From NCBI GenBank assembly GCA_038231395.1, contig JBBRLL010000002.1, positions 78,095-142,094 of the forward strand: a stretch of DNA of 64,000 nucleotides, read 5' to 3'. The stretch comes from Stagnihabitans sp038231395. GTDB taxonomy: Bacteria; Pseudomonadota; Alphaproteobacteria; Rhodobacterales; Rhodobacteraceae. Under the pieces are notes generated by a model. That model searched no databases. It was not told the DNA's origin and worked only from the letters and a program-made list of their open reading frames with translations. Shown here piece by piece: positions 17,752 to 27,754 of this stretch (position 1 is its first letter; every line of letters begins with the position of its first letter). The position numbers and the translations under genes were made by a program.

Positions 17752-20481
17752 ATGCCCAAGGATTTCGAAACCTGGATCGCCAAATACAACAAGCTCAAAG
17801 GCTGGCAGACCATCCCGGTCCCTAAAGGTGAAAAGGGCACCACCCGCTCGGCAGAAAAAGAGATCGGCGCATTGTCCGAAGAGGCAAAGGCGGAAGAGAA
17901 GCGCCTTGCAAAGGAATTGGGCGAGATTGACGCGGTGCTGATTGACCTCGTGCGCAAGGTCCGCGACGAACACCGTGATCTGGAAAAATTCAGGCTCGAA
18001 AATGACCTGAAGATTGCCCGGAAAAAGCACAAGGAGCTTAGTGCACAACACGGCATAGCGGTTGAACTGCATGTGAAACGCGCACGACTTCTGGAGCAGA
18101 TGCAAGATCTGGATGACGATATTAAAGGCCAGATCAAAGAGCTTCACGAGGACATGGACGAAATCGAACTGTCTGGGCCTGCGACACTTCAATCGGGCGA
18201 TTTTATACTCACGGACTACGAAAGGCGCCGCGCCGAAGTTATCGAGATGATGGACGCGGCGCGCGATACGCAGTTCACCCTGCGCGATCCGAATCTTGCG
18301 GAAACCAAGCGCTATAACGGCATCAGCAAGCCAGAATATACTCTGCTTGGAACAGCAATTCTTAAATGCGATGCCTTGGCGGAGCGGGCCGAGGTAGATG
18401 AGGCCATGGCGGGCCTGGAGGAAACAGCAAACCTGCTGGACGACCTGCAAAAGGCGCGCAAAGGCGTGATTTTGGTCAAACAAAGCGCCGAGCGCAACCC
18501 GGAAATTGTCGGGCCGGTTTCCACCGCACGCAGCAGCATCGCAGCAATCCGCAGTGCCGGCCTCATAACAGCCGCAGACAACCTTGAAGTCAATCTGAAT
18601 ACTCTGATCCGCAAATTCGAAGGTGGCAAGGCGGGGCTTTCGCTTGGCTTGACGTTGGCGGAGTTGATCAAGCCGAGTCAGGAATTTGCAGAGCAATGCC
18701 AAACGGCGGTTGCAGGGCTGCTCGCGTTCAAAGCCGCTGTTGCGGCGATGGGCAAGTCAATCGCCGAACTGCGGCATTTCGGCGAAGATGATCGGGCATT
18801 GGGTTTTGAACTGGATTGGACAACGCGTCATCAATCGGTCGATGTCGCGGTTGAAACGAAACGCGCTCAACGCCGTCAGGAAGTGATTGAAACAACACTC
18901 GGGCTGGCGCGCGAAGCGGCGTTGCGTGACGTTAACATCGATCCCAAGGCGCTTAACGAGCAACTCGACAAGATCAAACAGAATGTCGAAACGATGTATA
19001 AGCATTCGTCCGACGGCGAAAGGAAAACCCAAAAAGACGCCAAGTCGCAACAATCCAAGGATATCAAGAAAGACTCTGACATTCCCCGCGAAGCGCTTGA
19101 CGAGATTAACATGCGGTTGAAAATGGCCGGCCTTTTGATGCAAAGCAATTCGGTTGGAGCGATGGAGCGCGCCGGAAGTTTTCTTGCAGACCTGGAAACG
19201 TTCCAGACCGAAATTAATGGAAATTCGGACAGTTATCAGGTCATGATTGACGGCATCAAGGATATTCGCAGCGATTTCAACAAGTTGGAAAAGCGTTATC
19301 GTCCCTATTTGTTGGACCGCCGCTCTGAATTAAAGATCGCCACTGACGCTTTTGACAAGGATTACAAAAAGCAAGCGCCCGACACCAATGAGGCCAAGCT
19401 GAAGGAATTGAAGGAAAAAGCCGACGGGATACTGGTTGACGCGAAGGTGCTGAAGGTCAAGCGGAAGGAATATGACAAAAAAGTCGTGGCATTGGGAAAG
19501 GGTCTCGAATCGCTCGGCAAGCAGTATTCCAAAGCGAAGTACGACTTTTTGGGTCAATCGGTCACCGGCTATTATGGTCAACTGACCAAGGATTTATCCG
19601 AAGCCAATGGTCTGGCCGACAAGCACGATATGGATAATCTGACGGACGCCTTGATCAAGGTCGACTTGATAAAAGTTGAGTTGGAGAAGATGCGGGTCAT
19701 CGTCGAAAAGCGACTGAAAGGTGGTCGGGACGGGATGACGGACGAGGAAACCGCGGACTGGAGGATTGTGCGGGCTGACGCGGTGAAGGGTCAGAAGGGT
19801 CACGACGAAGAAGTCAAACAAAAGAAGGCCTTCGAGGAAGATCGCCCGAAAGTAGAAAAGCGGCTTGAAGGGGTCAAGAAGTCATTCTCATCACTCAAGC
19901 TTGACCCTTCTGATGTGGATGTTGCCATTCTGGAGCTTGAATCACTCGTAGCTCAACAAAAGTCGCAGCCTGACTATGTGGCCGCAATGAAAGAGCTTGT
20001 GCGACTTGACCAGATATCGAAGGAACTGGAAGAACGCGCGAAAAACCTTGAAGGGTTCAAGGCTATGCCAGTTGATACCGCCGCAAAACTTTGTATCGAC
20101 GAGATTGCGACTTTCCGCGATCTTGTCCGGAATTTTGGTGACAAAGTGATCTCAGTGGATCCGGATGCGGGCACCAAATATGACCTCAACGGCCTGACCG
20201 GATATTTGAACCTGGTCGACAGTGCAATACCAGATGCCGCAGTCAAAGATTTGGAAAAGCAGACCAAAGAACTGGCAACGAAGCTGACGCTGACGTCTGA
20301 AAGCCGTGAAATCCGCGAAAAGGCATTGGCCGCCGTCAGGATGATCATCGGTCAGATTGATTCCAGTGCGGCGATCAAGCATTTCCGTCAGCAAACCTTT
20401 GCCTCTGACACAAGTTTGGACACGGCGCTTGATGCGCTTGGTCGATTGCAAGTAAAACTCTTGACTGCGCTCAAGTCCTGA
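17752..20481 (+). CDS. Large coiled-coil protein of unknown function (909 aa)
   Basis: A very charged protein (Lys/Glu/Asp-rich) with long predicted helices over almost its whole length, for example EEAKAEEKRLAKELGEIDAV near residue 45 and KELKEKADGILVDAKVLKVK near 560. There is no signal peptide, membrane segment or nucleotide-binding motif, and no SMC-type Walker boxes, so it is not a Rad50/SMC ATPase. The start has a GAGGAGAAGG ribosome-binding site. Its DNA looks A/T-richer than the flanking gsp genes, which hints at horizontal acquisition. It is followed after 24 bp by a 1071-aa gene. Filament, scaffold or toxin-like cargo are all open possibilities. Confidence 0.7.
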   Translation: MPKDFETWIAKYNKLKGWQTIPVPKGEKGTTRSAEKEIGALSEEAKAEEKRLAKELGEIDAVLIDLVRKVRDEHRDLEKFRLENDLKIARKKHKELSAQHGIAVELHVKRARLLEQMQDLDDDIKGQIKELHEDMDEIELSGPATLQSGDFILTDYERRRAEVIEMMDAARDTQFTLRDPNLAETKRYNGISKPEYTLLGTAILKCDALAERAEVDEAMAGLEETANLLDDLQKARKGVILVKQSAERNPEIVGPVSTARSSIAAIRSAGLITAADNLEVNLNTLIRKFEGGKAGLSLGLTLAELIKPSQEFAEQCQTAVAGLLAFKAAVAAMGKSIAELRHFGEDDRALGFELDWTTRHQSVDVAVETKRAQRRQEVIETTLGLAREAALRDVNIDPKALNEQLDKIKQNVETMYKHSSDGERKTQKDAKSQQSKDIKKDSDIPREALDEINMRLKMAGLLMQSNSVGAMERAGSFLADLETFQTEINGNSDSYQVMIDGIKDIRSDFNKLEKRYRPYLLDRRSELKIATDAFDKDYKKQAPDTNEAKLKELKEKADGILVDAKVLKVKRKEYDKKVVALGKGLESLGKQYSKAKYDFLGQSVTGYYGQLTKDLSEANGLADKHDMDNLTDALIKVDLIKVELEKMRVIVEKRLKGGRDGMTDEETADWRIVRADAVKGQKGHDEEVKQKKAFEEDRPKVEKRLEGVKKSFSSLKLDPSDVDVAILELESLVAQQKSQPDYVAAMKELVRLDQISKELEERAKNLEGFKAMPVDTAAKLCIDEIATFRDLVRNFGDKVISVDPDAGTKYDLNGLTGYLNLVDSAIPDAAVKDLEKQTKELATKLTLTSESREIREKALAAVRMIIGQIDSSAAIKHFRQQTFASDTSLDTALDALGRLQVKLLTALKS

Positions 20482-20505
20482 CCCTTTCTTTTTTAGGAGA
20501 CTACG

Positions 20506-23500
20506 ATGGCAGATTTCACTGAAGATCAGACGAAGTGGATCAAGGCCGTCGCGGCGCCGCTGGGCGGGATCGTCAATGGTCGGGCCCCGGACCTGCTGAA
20601 AGCATTCAAATCCGATGAGGCACGGCAGGAAAAACGCGAGGAGGTGCTGACGGATATCCTCAACCGGCTTGGCGGCTTCAGCGACGAATTGAAAGAAGCG
20701 CAAGCGTTTCAGGTGACATGGACCACAGAAGAAAAATCGCACTTTTGGGGAGATACCAAAACCAAGGTCCGTTCAATGAACTGGAGCGAGGCCAATGCCG
20801 AACCGGACGAAAACGGCAAGGTGCGCGACAGCAAGGGCAAATCCGGGGCAAAGGATAAAAAGGACCGGATGATCCGTGACACCGAAGTTGATACCAAGCA
20901 CGATTTGGTTGGCGGCTATCAGGTTGATCCCGCCAAGGCGAAGAAGGCGTTGGAAATGCACGCCCGTCTGGTGCAATTGCAAACCGAAATGGAGCGGGCT
21001 CTGGATGCTTCGGGCAAGCCGCTGTTTACCGCTCGCGACATTGAACGCGAGCTTTGGTCGCCTTTGGTGAAGGCGGATATTCTTCCGTCCAATGCGGTCG
21101 CAGATAAGTATAGTCAGGAAGCGCAGGTGTTTTCTGGTGCCGCCGAGGTTTATGAAGAGCGGTTGAAGGAGTATTCCAAAAAGGCTTCGAAACACGAAAA
21201 GGCGCAGCGCGTTTTACGGATTGCCGGAGATTTTGTGCAGATGGCCGGATCAATGGCCTCTGCTTCGATCAAGATCGTGGAATTTGACGGCTCCGCGATG
21301 AGCAATGCCGACAAGCGGGAACTTGTATCCCTGACGGCGCAAAATAACACGACGCCGTTTCCGGTGGACAGCCAGCAGCATGAACGCCTTTTGGCCCTGA
21401 AAGATATGAAGCAATCCTCTGCCCAAGCGCTGTTTGAACAGGGGACGGTTACGGTTGCGGCGGCGTTCTTTTCCGGCGCATTTGACGTGGCCAGCAAATC
21501 GCTTGACAAGGAAAGTGAAACCAAGGGCTGGAAGATTGCTGAATCCGCAGCCGACGCCATTGCCAAATCGGCCATTGCCGCGATGGGAGTTTATGGCACC
21601 GCTGTAGGGCAAGATAAGAACGCGAGCCAATCAGACAAGGACAGCGCCGCCGGGATGACCAAGACCGTGCAGTCGCTGGTGGCCTACGGGCTGGCGGGGT
21701 CAAAGATTATTTTCAGGCTGAAAGAGGCGCTGGATGCCCCGGAGAACGAGCGTGACAGGTTCATCAAGGCCATGGTGCTGGCTTTGGGCGACGGGGTCGG
21801 CAGTTCTTTTGCCGCATTTGACCAGCCCACGCTGAAAAATAGTGACGGGGTTGTCACGCAGCAGGGTACCGACGGCCAGTGGGGCAAGACCGGCGCTTTC
21901 GTATCGGGCGCAATCGCGGGGGCGGCGAATATCGTTGAAATTGGCCGGGTTCTTGCCAAGGCCAAGGCCGAGGGTCGTGAGCCGAATTGGGGCGGCCTCG
22001 TCGCGGCCTGCGGGCTTTCGGTCGTGGGCGAAGTGATGCTGGGCACTTATCAGATCGCGTCCGACAAGGCGCGGGTGGACGTGCCATCCAGCAACACCGA
22101 AAACAACCCTTTCCAGGAAACCTCCGGCGAAAAGGCGCAGCGCGAGAAGGGCGAGGTTGCGGCCATGCAGGATCTGGCCAAGGGCATGCAGCCTTTGAAC
22201 AAGATGCTGGACGCTCTGCCCACGGAACGACCCTCGGAGGAGGAGCTTGCCCGCAAGATTGCCGCCGAAGCCAATGCCCGCAACACCGCCAAGACCAAGG
22301 CGGAATTGAAGTCCCTGACCGAGGAAATCAGCAAGGATCCCAGAAAGAAGCAGGCGCTGCTTGACAGCATTCTGGACGAATCCTCGGTCAAGCAGGCCGA
22401 AATCAACAAGTTGATCAGCCTGGCCACCGCAGCCACCGCAACCGTGCAGGCCACTTCGAAGAACACCGAGGCCAAAGCCGCCATGGACACGCTGATCGCG
22501 GAGTCCGAGGCTTGCAAGGCGAAATGGGCAGCACTTGATGCGATCACGGCGGGTGGCGTTGGCCTGATCGCGGCGTTCATGCCCGGCGTTGGCCTGGCCG
22601 TTGCCATCCGGCAGTTGGTGTCGGATGTGGCTTGGCTGGTCAAGAAATCCATAGAGCTGAACCTTTGGCAAAAGAACATGGCGCTGACCTATGGAAATGA
22701 CTCCGTCTACGGCCCGGCCATCAACAGCCGGTTGGCCAACGCGCAGATTCAGGTCAGTCAGAAAGCGGTGAACTTCGTCTTCAGCCTGATCGGCGTCACG
22801 GCCGAAAGCCTGAAACTGGGCGATATCACCGGCGCTGCGACCGCCGTTTCGGTCGGCAACACCATGGCCCGCGCGCTGAGCGATTTTGGCTATAAAATGC
22901 AGAAAGAGGTCGAGATCGCCAAGGGCTGGCAGCTTTATAAAAAGGCGCGGTCGGCGGAAGGTCAGGGCGACCGCAAGCTGGCCCGCAAGGCGATGAGCTG
23001 GAACTCCACGCTGTCCAAATGCGTGATTGCCTACGGAATTGTGAAGGATTCCGATCCGTTGGCTGCCGAGGTTGCCCGCAACTGCGGCCTGACGCCAGAG
23101 TTGCTTTCGGACGAAAGCGATGTCTGTCAGCGCGTCGTAAGCTATTTCATGAGCGTTTACAGCGATGATCCGGTGGTCCTGCGGCGGATTCCGGTGGTCA
23201 AGGATTGGCATCCGGCGATCCCCAAGCTGGAGCTGGAAAACTGGATCAAGTTCAAGGCCGCAGCGGCGACCAAAGCCGTTCCACCGCTATCCGAAACATC
23301 GCTGCGGACCACTGGCATTGACGACGCCCTCGCCGCGATCGACGCCTTGTGGAAAGGCAAGGGCTATGCCAGCCGGCGCGATGAATTGACCAAGACGCTG
23401 AACGAAGCGCTTGCCCTTGCCCCCGATGACAGTGATCTGAGTCTGTTCGACGAGGATGACGACGAACCGGTCGATCCGCTGGTCAAGCAAACCAAGGCCG

Positions 23501-23721
23501 CGCTGATGGGTTTTTTCGCGGCAGCCAATTCCGCAGTGAATGACGCCATCAAGGCGCTGGAACCCTATGTGCCGGACAATGGCCCGTGCCCCGAAGGAGC
23601 CTCGCCGAAATGGAGCGAGGGTGCCACCCATCGCGACATGTCGCTGGTTGTCGAAAGTCTTGGCGCGCAGGCGATGATCCTGCGTTCGGAAATCGACTTT
23701 GACGAAAAGGCCGTGGGCTGA
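20506..23721 (+). CDS. Large helical protein with hydrophobic segments, unknown function (1071 aa)
   Basis: A 1071-aa protein preceded by an AGGAG site. The N-terminal half is charged and helical. Ala/Gly-rich amphipathic helices follow around residues 300-530 (SGAFDVASKSL, ESAADAIAKSAIAAMG, GAFVSGAIAGAANIV). A strongly hydrophobic hairpin lies near residues 680-705 (AGGVGLIAAFMPGVGLAVAI). The C-terminal part includes an acidic run (SLFDEDDDEPVD, about residue 985). There is no signal peptide. Hydrophobic hairpins in long helical soluble proteins occur in pore-forming toxins and injected effectors, but I see no diagnostic motif and do not assign a function. Together with the two upstream genes it forms a compact cassette. 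Confidence 0.7.
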   Translation: MADFTEDQTKWIKAVAAPLGGIVNGRAPDLLKAFKSDEARQEKREEVLTDILNRLGGFSDELKEAQAFQVTWTTEEKSHFWGDTKTKVRSMNWSEANAEPDENGKVRDSKGKSGAKDKKDRMIRDTEVDTKHDLVGGYQVDPAKAKKALEMHARLVQLQTEMERALDASGKPLFTARDIERELWSPLVKADILPSNAVADKYSQEAQVFSGAAEVYEERLKEYSKKASKHEKAQRVLRIAGDFVQMAGSMASASIKIVEFDGSAMSNADKRELVSLTAQNNTTPFPVDSQQHERLLALKDMKQSSAQALFEQGTVTVAAAFFSGAFDVASKSLDKESETKGWKIAESAADAIAKSAIAAMGVYGTAVGQDKNASQSDKDSAAGMTKTVQSLVAYGLAGSKIIFRLKEALDAPENERDRFIKAMVLALGDGVGSSFAAFDQPTLKNSDGVVTQQGTDGQWGKTGAFVSGAIAGAANIVEIGRVLAKAKAEGREPNWGGLVAACGLSVVGEVMLGTYQIASDKARVDVPSSNTENNPFQETSGEKAQREKGEVAAMQDLAKGMQPLNKMLDALPTERPSEEELARKIAAEANARNTAKTKAELKSLTEEISKDPRKKQALLDSILDESSVKQAEINKLISLATAATATVQATSKNTEAKAAMDTLIAESEACKAKWAALDAITAGGVGLIAAFMPGVGLAVAIRQLVSDVAWLVKKSIELNLWQKNMALTYGNDSVYGPAINSRLANAQIQVSQKAVNFVFSLIGVTAESLKLGDITGAATAVSVGNTMARALSDFGYKMQKEVEIAKGWQLYKKARSAEGQGDRKLARKAMSWNSTLSKCVIAYGIVKDSDPLAAEVARNCGLTPELLSDESDVCQRVVSYFMSVYSDDPVVLRRIPVVKDWHPAIPKLELENWIKFKAAAATKAVPPLSETSLRTTGIDDALAAIDALWKGKGYASRRDELTKTLNEALALAPDDSDLSLFDEDDDEPVDPLVKQTKAALMGFFAAANSAVNDAIKALEPYVPDNGPCPEGASPKWSEGATHRDMSLVVESLGAQAMILRSEIDFDEKAVG

Positions 23722-23885
23722 GGTCAAGGTTCCACGACCAGCGCTGGTTTTTCGGTTTTGCGGAAATACGAACCGGCCGACGAACCTGACTGGCGAGAAA
23801 CTCCGGCGTCAGCCACTTCGTTCAGCTGCGCAAATCGCAACTTTCCCGAGTGCCTGCTAGGAAATGGCTTGCTATTGGCAACCTA

Positions 23886-24098
23886 TCACCGTTTGGCGTT
23901 GCTTTGCCGCAGCAGGCTCAACCCAAGGATCACCAGACAGCCGACAAGCAGCAGTCCGGCTCCGATCAATGGGGCAAGACTTGCACCCTTGACCAGCGCC
24001 GCGACCGCCAGAACGAGGATCAGAATGTGAACGGCCAGATTGCCGTCGTCCACGAAAAGGCCGACCAATTCGGTCCAGATGGAGTGTACGAGCTTCAT
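23886..24098 (-). CDS. Small membrane protein (70 aa)
   Basis: The ATG at 24098 overlaps the stop of the upstream membrane protein gene as ATGA, so this start is preferred over the longer frame to 24203. The product has two transmembrane segments (NLAVHILILVLAVAALVKGA and LIGAGLLLVGCLVILGLSLL). It is translationally coupled to the FTR1-like protein and may be its partner. No family was recognised. Confidence 0.65.
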   Translation of the reverse strand: MKLVHSIWTELVGLFVDDGNLAVHILILVLAVAALVKGASLAPLIGAGLLLVGCLVILGLSLLRQSNAKR

Positions 24099-24838
24099 TG
24101 TGCGACCTCCGCCCGTTTGGTGCGCAGCAGGGAGACCGCCAGCGCGGAGAACCCGCCAAGCACCGCCAGCAACCCCAGAAGCGCCAGGTCTGCCCCCGGC
24201 CAATCCGCACCCAGTCCTTCGCCGGTCCAGAAAATACCAAAGGCCGTCAGCATCAGACCGACTGCAAATTTCAGTGCGTTTTCAGGCACCTGTGCCAGAG
24301 GTTTGTGCACAAATACGCCGATGATGGCCACCAGCAAAACTGCGGCCAATGCGCCCGCCCCGGCATAGGCTGTCAACCCACGGGCTGTACCGACCGCGAT
24401 GACGATGAACACCACCTCCACCCCTTCCAGCAGGACCGCCTTGAACGCCGCCGCCCCGGCCAGATAGTCGGCCCGCCGCTCTGCGCTTTGGCGTTTCAGC
24501 GCGTTGGTTTCCTTGGCAAACTCCGCAGCTTCGTCATGCAGCTTGATATAGCCCGAGGCGCGCAGGATCGCCTTGCGCAGCCAGCGCATGCCAAACAGGA
24601 TCAGCAACAGACCCACCACGAATTGCATCAGGTGCAGCGGGATCAGGGCAAAAAGGGGCCCGAAAATCAGCACCAGAACCACCAGCAGCGCCAGGGCCAA
24701 GGCAGCGCCGGACAAGGCCGGGCGCCAACCCCGGGTGATGCCGACGGCCAGCACGATGGTAAAGGCCTCGACAACCTCGACCAGCGAGCCGAGGAAAGCG
24801 GCGGTGACGGTGGGCGCAACGGCTGCGAAAGTGGACAT
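24095..24838 (-). CDS. COG4280-like membrane protein with FTR1-like ExxE motifs
   Basis: A 247-aa protein with about seven membrane helices. Two helices each carry an ExxE motif: SLVEVVEAFTIVLAVG near the N-terminus and LLEGVEVVFIVIAVG in the middle. This arrangement recalls the duplicated RExxE motifs of FTR1-type iron permeases, though the Arg is missing. Uncharacterised COG4280-type proteins share this pattern. The gene starts 37 bp after the ABC ATPase gene and probably belongs to the same transcript, so a metal-ion role is plausible. Family placement is moderate; the substrate is inference. Confidence 0.65.
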   Translation of the reverse strand: MSTFAAVAPTVTAAFLGSLVEVVEAFTIVLAVGITRGWRPALSGAALALALLVVLVLIFGPLFALIPLHLMQFVVGLLLILFGMRWLRKAILRASGYIKLHDEAAEFAKETNALKRQSAERRADYLAGAAAFKAVLLEGVEVVFIVIAVGTARGLTAYAGAGALAAVLLVAIIGVFVHKPLAQVPENALKFAVGLMLTAFGIFWTGEGLGADWPGADLALLGLLAVLGGFSALAVSLLRTKRAEVAQ

Positions 24839-24875
24839 TCCGGAGGGGCCTTTTCTGAAAACTGGGGATTTGGGG

Positions 24876-25931
24876 TCACGCCGCGATGAGGGTGCAGCGT
24901 TCCGGTGGCAGGGAAAAGCTTAGGTCTTTGCCCGGATCAACCGGTTCGTGCCAGTCAAGTCGCAGCACATAAGCGCCGACCTGAATGGAAATGCGCCAGC
25001 ATCGGCCCTGATAGGCGCAGGCGCGCACGGTGCCCGACAGGCATGTGCCGGGATGAAGGGCAGCCGGGCGCGCATCTTCCGGGCGAATGACCAGCACAAA
25101 GGGACCCGAAGCGTCGCAGGTCAGACCCATCGGGACAGCCCCGTCAGGATGAAAACCCTGCGGCCCGGCAACGCCAGGCAGTAGGGTGAAGCCGCCGATG
25201 AAACTGGCGACGAAGGGCGTGGCCGGGGTGTCGTAAAGCCGTTGCGGCGTGTCAAGCTGGGCAATCTGCCCCTCTCGCATCACGGCGATCCGGTCCGATA
25301 CCGCCATTGCCTCGGCCTGATCATGGGTGACATAGACCACCGTGATCCCTTCGCGGCGCACAAGGTCCATCATCTCGGTCCGCAAATCCTCGCGCAGGGC
25401 GGCGTCAAGGTTGGACAGCGGTTCGTCAAACAGCATCAGTTGCGGTCGCGCGGCCAGACAGCGGGCGATGGCGACGCGCTGTTGCTGGCCACCCGACAGG
25501 GCGGCGGGCAGCCGGTCACGCTGTGGACCAAGGCGGGCAACTTCGATGGCGTGGTCGATCCGGGCCTTGACCTCGGGTGCTGGCAGGCGCTGCGCCCGAA
25601 GGCCGAAGGCGAGGTTGCCCTCCACCGTCATATGTGGCCAAAGCGCGTAGTCCTGAAACACCATCCCGATCCGCCGCCGTTCGGGTGGAACCGCAAGCGA
25701 GGGTGACCACACCTCTGCCCCCATCAGCGCGATACGCCCGGCATCCGGCATCATCAGCCCGGCGATGATGCGCAACAGCGTGGTCTTTCCCGACCCGCTT
25801 GCTCCTAAAAGCGAGACAACCTCTGCCGGGTGCACATCAAGGTCAAGCGCTTGCAGGACGCGCTTGCCGCCCAGTGATTTCTCAACACCGCGACAGGACA
25901 GGGCTTGATCGGCGTGGGATGCGTCTTTCAT
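24876..25931 (-). CDS. ABC importer ATP-binding protein (FbpC/ferric type)
   Basis: A 351-aa ATPase; the ATG at 25931 overlaps the permease stop (ATGA). Walker A GASGSGKTTLLR (about residues 45-56), the Q-loop MVFQDYALWPH, signature LSGGQQQRVAIARCL, Walker B LMLFDEPLSNLD and switch His in VTHDQAEAMAVS are all intact. A C-terminal TOBE-like regulatory domain follows. It belongs to the Fe3+/spermidine/sulfate-type family and energises the fused permease next to it. Confidence 0.88.
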   Translation of the reverse strand: MKDASHADQALSCRGVEKSLGGKRVLQALDLDVHPAEVVSLLGASGSGKTTLLRIIAGLMMPDAGRIALMGAEVWSPSLAVPPERRRIGMVFQDYALWPHMTVEGNLAFGLRAQRLPAPEVKARIDHAIEVARLGPQRDRLPAALSGGQQQRVAIARCLAARPQLMLFDEPLSNLDAALREDLRTEMMDLVRREGITVVYVTHDQAEAMAVSDRIAVMREGQIAQLDTPQRLYDTPATPFVASFIGGFTLLPGVAGPQGFHPDGAVPMGLTCDASGPFVLVIRPEDARPAALHPGTCLSGTVRACAYQGRCWRISIQVGAYVLRLDWHEPVDPGKDLSFSLPPERCTLIAA

Positions 25932-27727
25932 CGGGATGTCCTTTTCATAGCGCTGCCACCAAAGGTCAGGAACCGCCGTGCGACAACCCACAGCCCGCCC
26001 GACAATCCGCCAGCAATCACCATGGCAAGCAAAGCAAGTGCGGAGGCGGCGCCGTCGTTGTCATTTTTGAGAAGGCGGACCACATAGGTTGGCACCGGGC
26101 TGCCATTTTGGGGGATCAACAGTTGCGATACGGGAAGTTCGAACATCGTGCGGATGAAGGTCAGCAAAAGCGCTGTCACCACGCTCAGCAACACCAGCGG
26201 CAGTGTGATCCGCAACAGCCGTGTCATCCGCTTGGCACCGTGCAGGCGTGCTGCATCATCAAGGCTGGGGGCGAGTTGGCCGACGGCTGACAAGATCACC
26301 ACCAGACAATAGGGCAGAGCCGTGGCGACATATCCCACGACCAGCAGCGAGGGTTGGCCGTAGTGGGGAAATGGCCAGTCGCGAAACCCCGGCAGGCGGT
26401 TCCAGACGAGGATATAGCCAAAGCCAAGGACGATGCCCGGGATGGCGATGCTGCCGATCGACAGGCCCATGACCATCGCGCGTGCATTCGGCCCAGCCTG
26501 ATCCAGCCGCGCACTCAGCAACAGGGCGATGGCGGCAGAGATCAGGGCGGTGCATGACGCATAGACCAGACTGCGCACCAGCGCGGCACTGGCCGGTGCC
26601 CCGGGTGACAATACGCCAACAACGTTTTGGAATGTGAAATTCGACGCCTCCAGCCCATGCCCCAAAGTCGCGGTGAACGTCCGCAGCAATATGATGACCA
26701 TCGGCAGGTAAAGCGCCAGAATGGCGATCAGCAGCGCTGCCAAAGCCAGTGGCCAGCGCGCTCGCCCCGGCTCGTAAAGCCGCGCCGTCCGCGACCGCCC
26801 CGAAATCAGCCGGAAACTGCCCTGCCGTCGCAGCAGACGGTCGGCCACCACCACGGTCAGGATCAGGGCCAGCAGGATGAGGGACTGCGCGCCAGCCATC
26901 GGAAAATCAATCGGATAGTCGCTGGCCGCCGCATAGATTCCGTAGGTCAGAACGCCAAAGCCCGACGATTTCGCGATGGTCGTCGCCAGACCGAAATCCG
27001 ACAGCACCTCGGCAAAGGTGGCAATCGCACTGAGTGCCAGCGCCGGGGCCAAAAGGGGCAGGTTGATGCGCAGCCAAATCCGCATCGGCCCGGCCCCGGC
27101 CAACCGCGCCGCATCCTCGACATCGCCGGCAAGCCCAGCCAGTGCGCCCCCGATGATGAACGCCGACAGCGGAAACAGGCTGAGTGTATGGACGAACACC
27201 AGCCCGGCGATGCCAAAGAACGCATCCGACATGGGCCGCGACAAGAGCCCCATTTGTGCCAGATACCCGTTTGGCGCCATCATCAGCACCCAAGCCATCG
27301 CTTTCAGATAAGCGGGGGTCAGAAACACCAACCATGGCACCGGCGTGATCAGCCAACGCAGCGGCAGCGCAAAGCGTTGGGTAAGGATGGCAAAAACGCT
27401 CCCCAGGACGGTCGAAGTGATGCCGACAGCGGCCCCGAGCTCCAAAGAATGCAGGATGGCGGTGTCAACGCGGACCGAAGCGAAAGCGCGGAAAAGCGGG
27501 CTTGGGTCAACGACAAAGGTGGGCGCTAACGGGTCGAACAGCGCGGGCATCACCGACTGTGCCAGCACCATCAACAGCGGCAAACCAAGGAGGACAAAGA
27601 ACAATGCATAAATCGGCAACGTGCCGATCATGGCGCGCAGCCAGCCACCGACAGCGCCTGTGCTGCCGACGGCTTTGTCGACGCCATGGGAGGCTCCCGT
27701 GGCGTCTAGCTCAGAGATCAGGGCCAT
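25928..27727 (-). CDS. ABC importer permease, two fused domains (FbpB type)
   Basis: A 599-aa permease with roughly twelve membrane helices and two EAA loops, one in each half: AARLAGAGPMRIWLRINLP (about residue 220) and AARLHGAKRMTRLLRITLP (about residue 500). Such fused permeases are typical of ferric iron (FbpB/SfuB) and some phosphonate importers. It is flanked by the binding-protein gene (27 bp upstream) and the overlapping ATPase gene. Confidence 0.88.
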   Translation of the reverse strand: MALISELDATGASHGVDKAVGSTGAVGGWLRAMIGTLPIYALFFVLLGLPLLMVLAQSVMPALFDPLAPTFVVDPSPLFRAFASVRVDTAILHSLELGAAVGITSTVLGSVFAILTQRFALPLRWLITPVPWLVFLTPAYLKAMAWVLMMAPNGYLAQMGLLSRPMSDAFFGIAGLVFVHTLSLFPLSAFIIGGALAGLAGDVEDAARLAGAGPMRIWLRINLPLLAPALALSAIATFAEVLSDFGLATTIAKSSGFGVLTYGIYAAASDYPIDFPMAGAQSLILLALILTVVVADRLLRRQGSFRLISGRSRTARLYEPGRARWPLALAALLIAILALYLPMVIILLRTFTATLGHGLEASNFTFQNVVGVLSPGAPASAALVRSLVYASCTALISAAIALLLSARLDQAGPNARAMVMGLSIGSIAIPGIVLGFGYILVWNRLPGFRDWPFPHYGQPSLLVVGYVATALPYCLVVILSAVGQLAPSLDDAARLHGAKRMTRLLRITLPLVLLSVVTALLLTFIRTMFELPVSQLLIPQNGSPVPTYVVRLLKNDNDGAASALALLAMVIAGGLSGGLWVVARRFLTFGGSAMKRTSR

Positions 27728-27754
27728 TCGCGCTGCGATCCGGTTCCTTGGCTG

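Noticed and set aside
23737..23748. Perfect palindrome ACCAGCGCTGGT followed by a few T residues after the 1071-aa gene
   Set aside because: A 12-bp palindrome leaves too little loop for a stable hairpin, and the T-run is only five bases; not called as a terminator.
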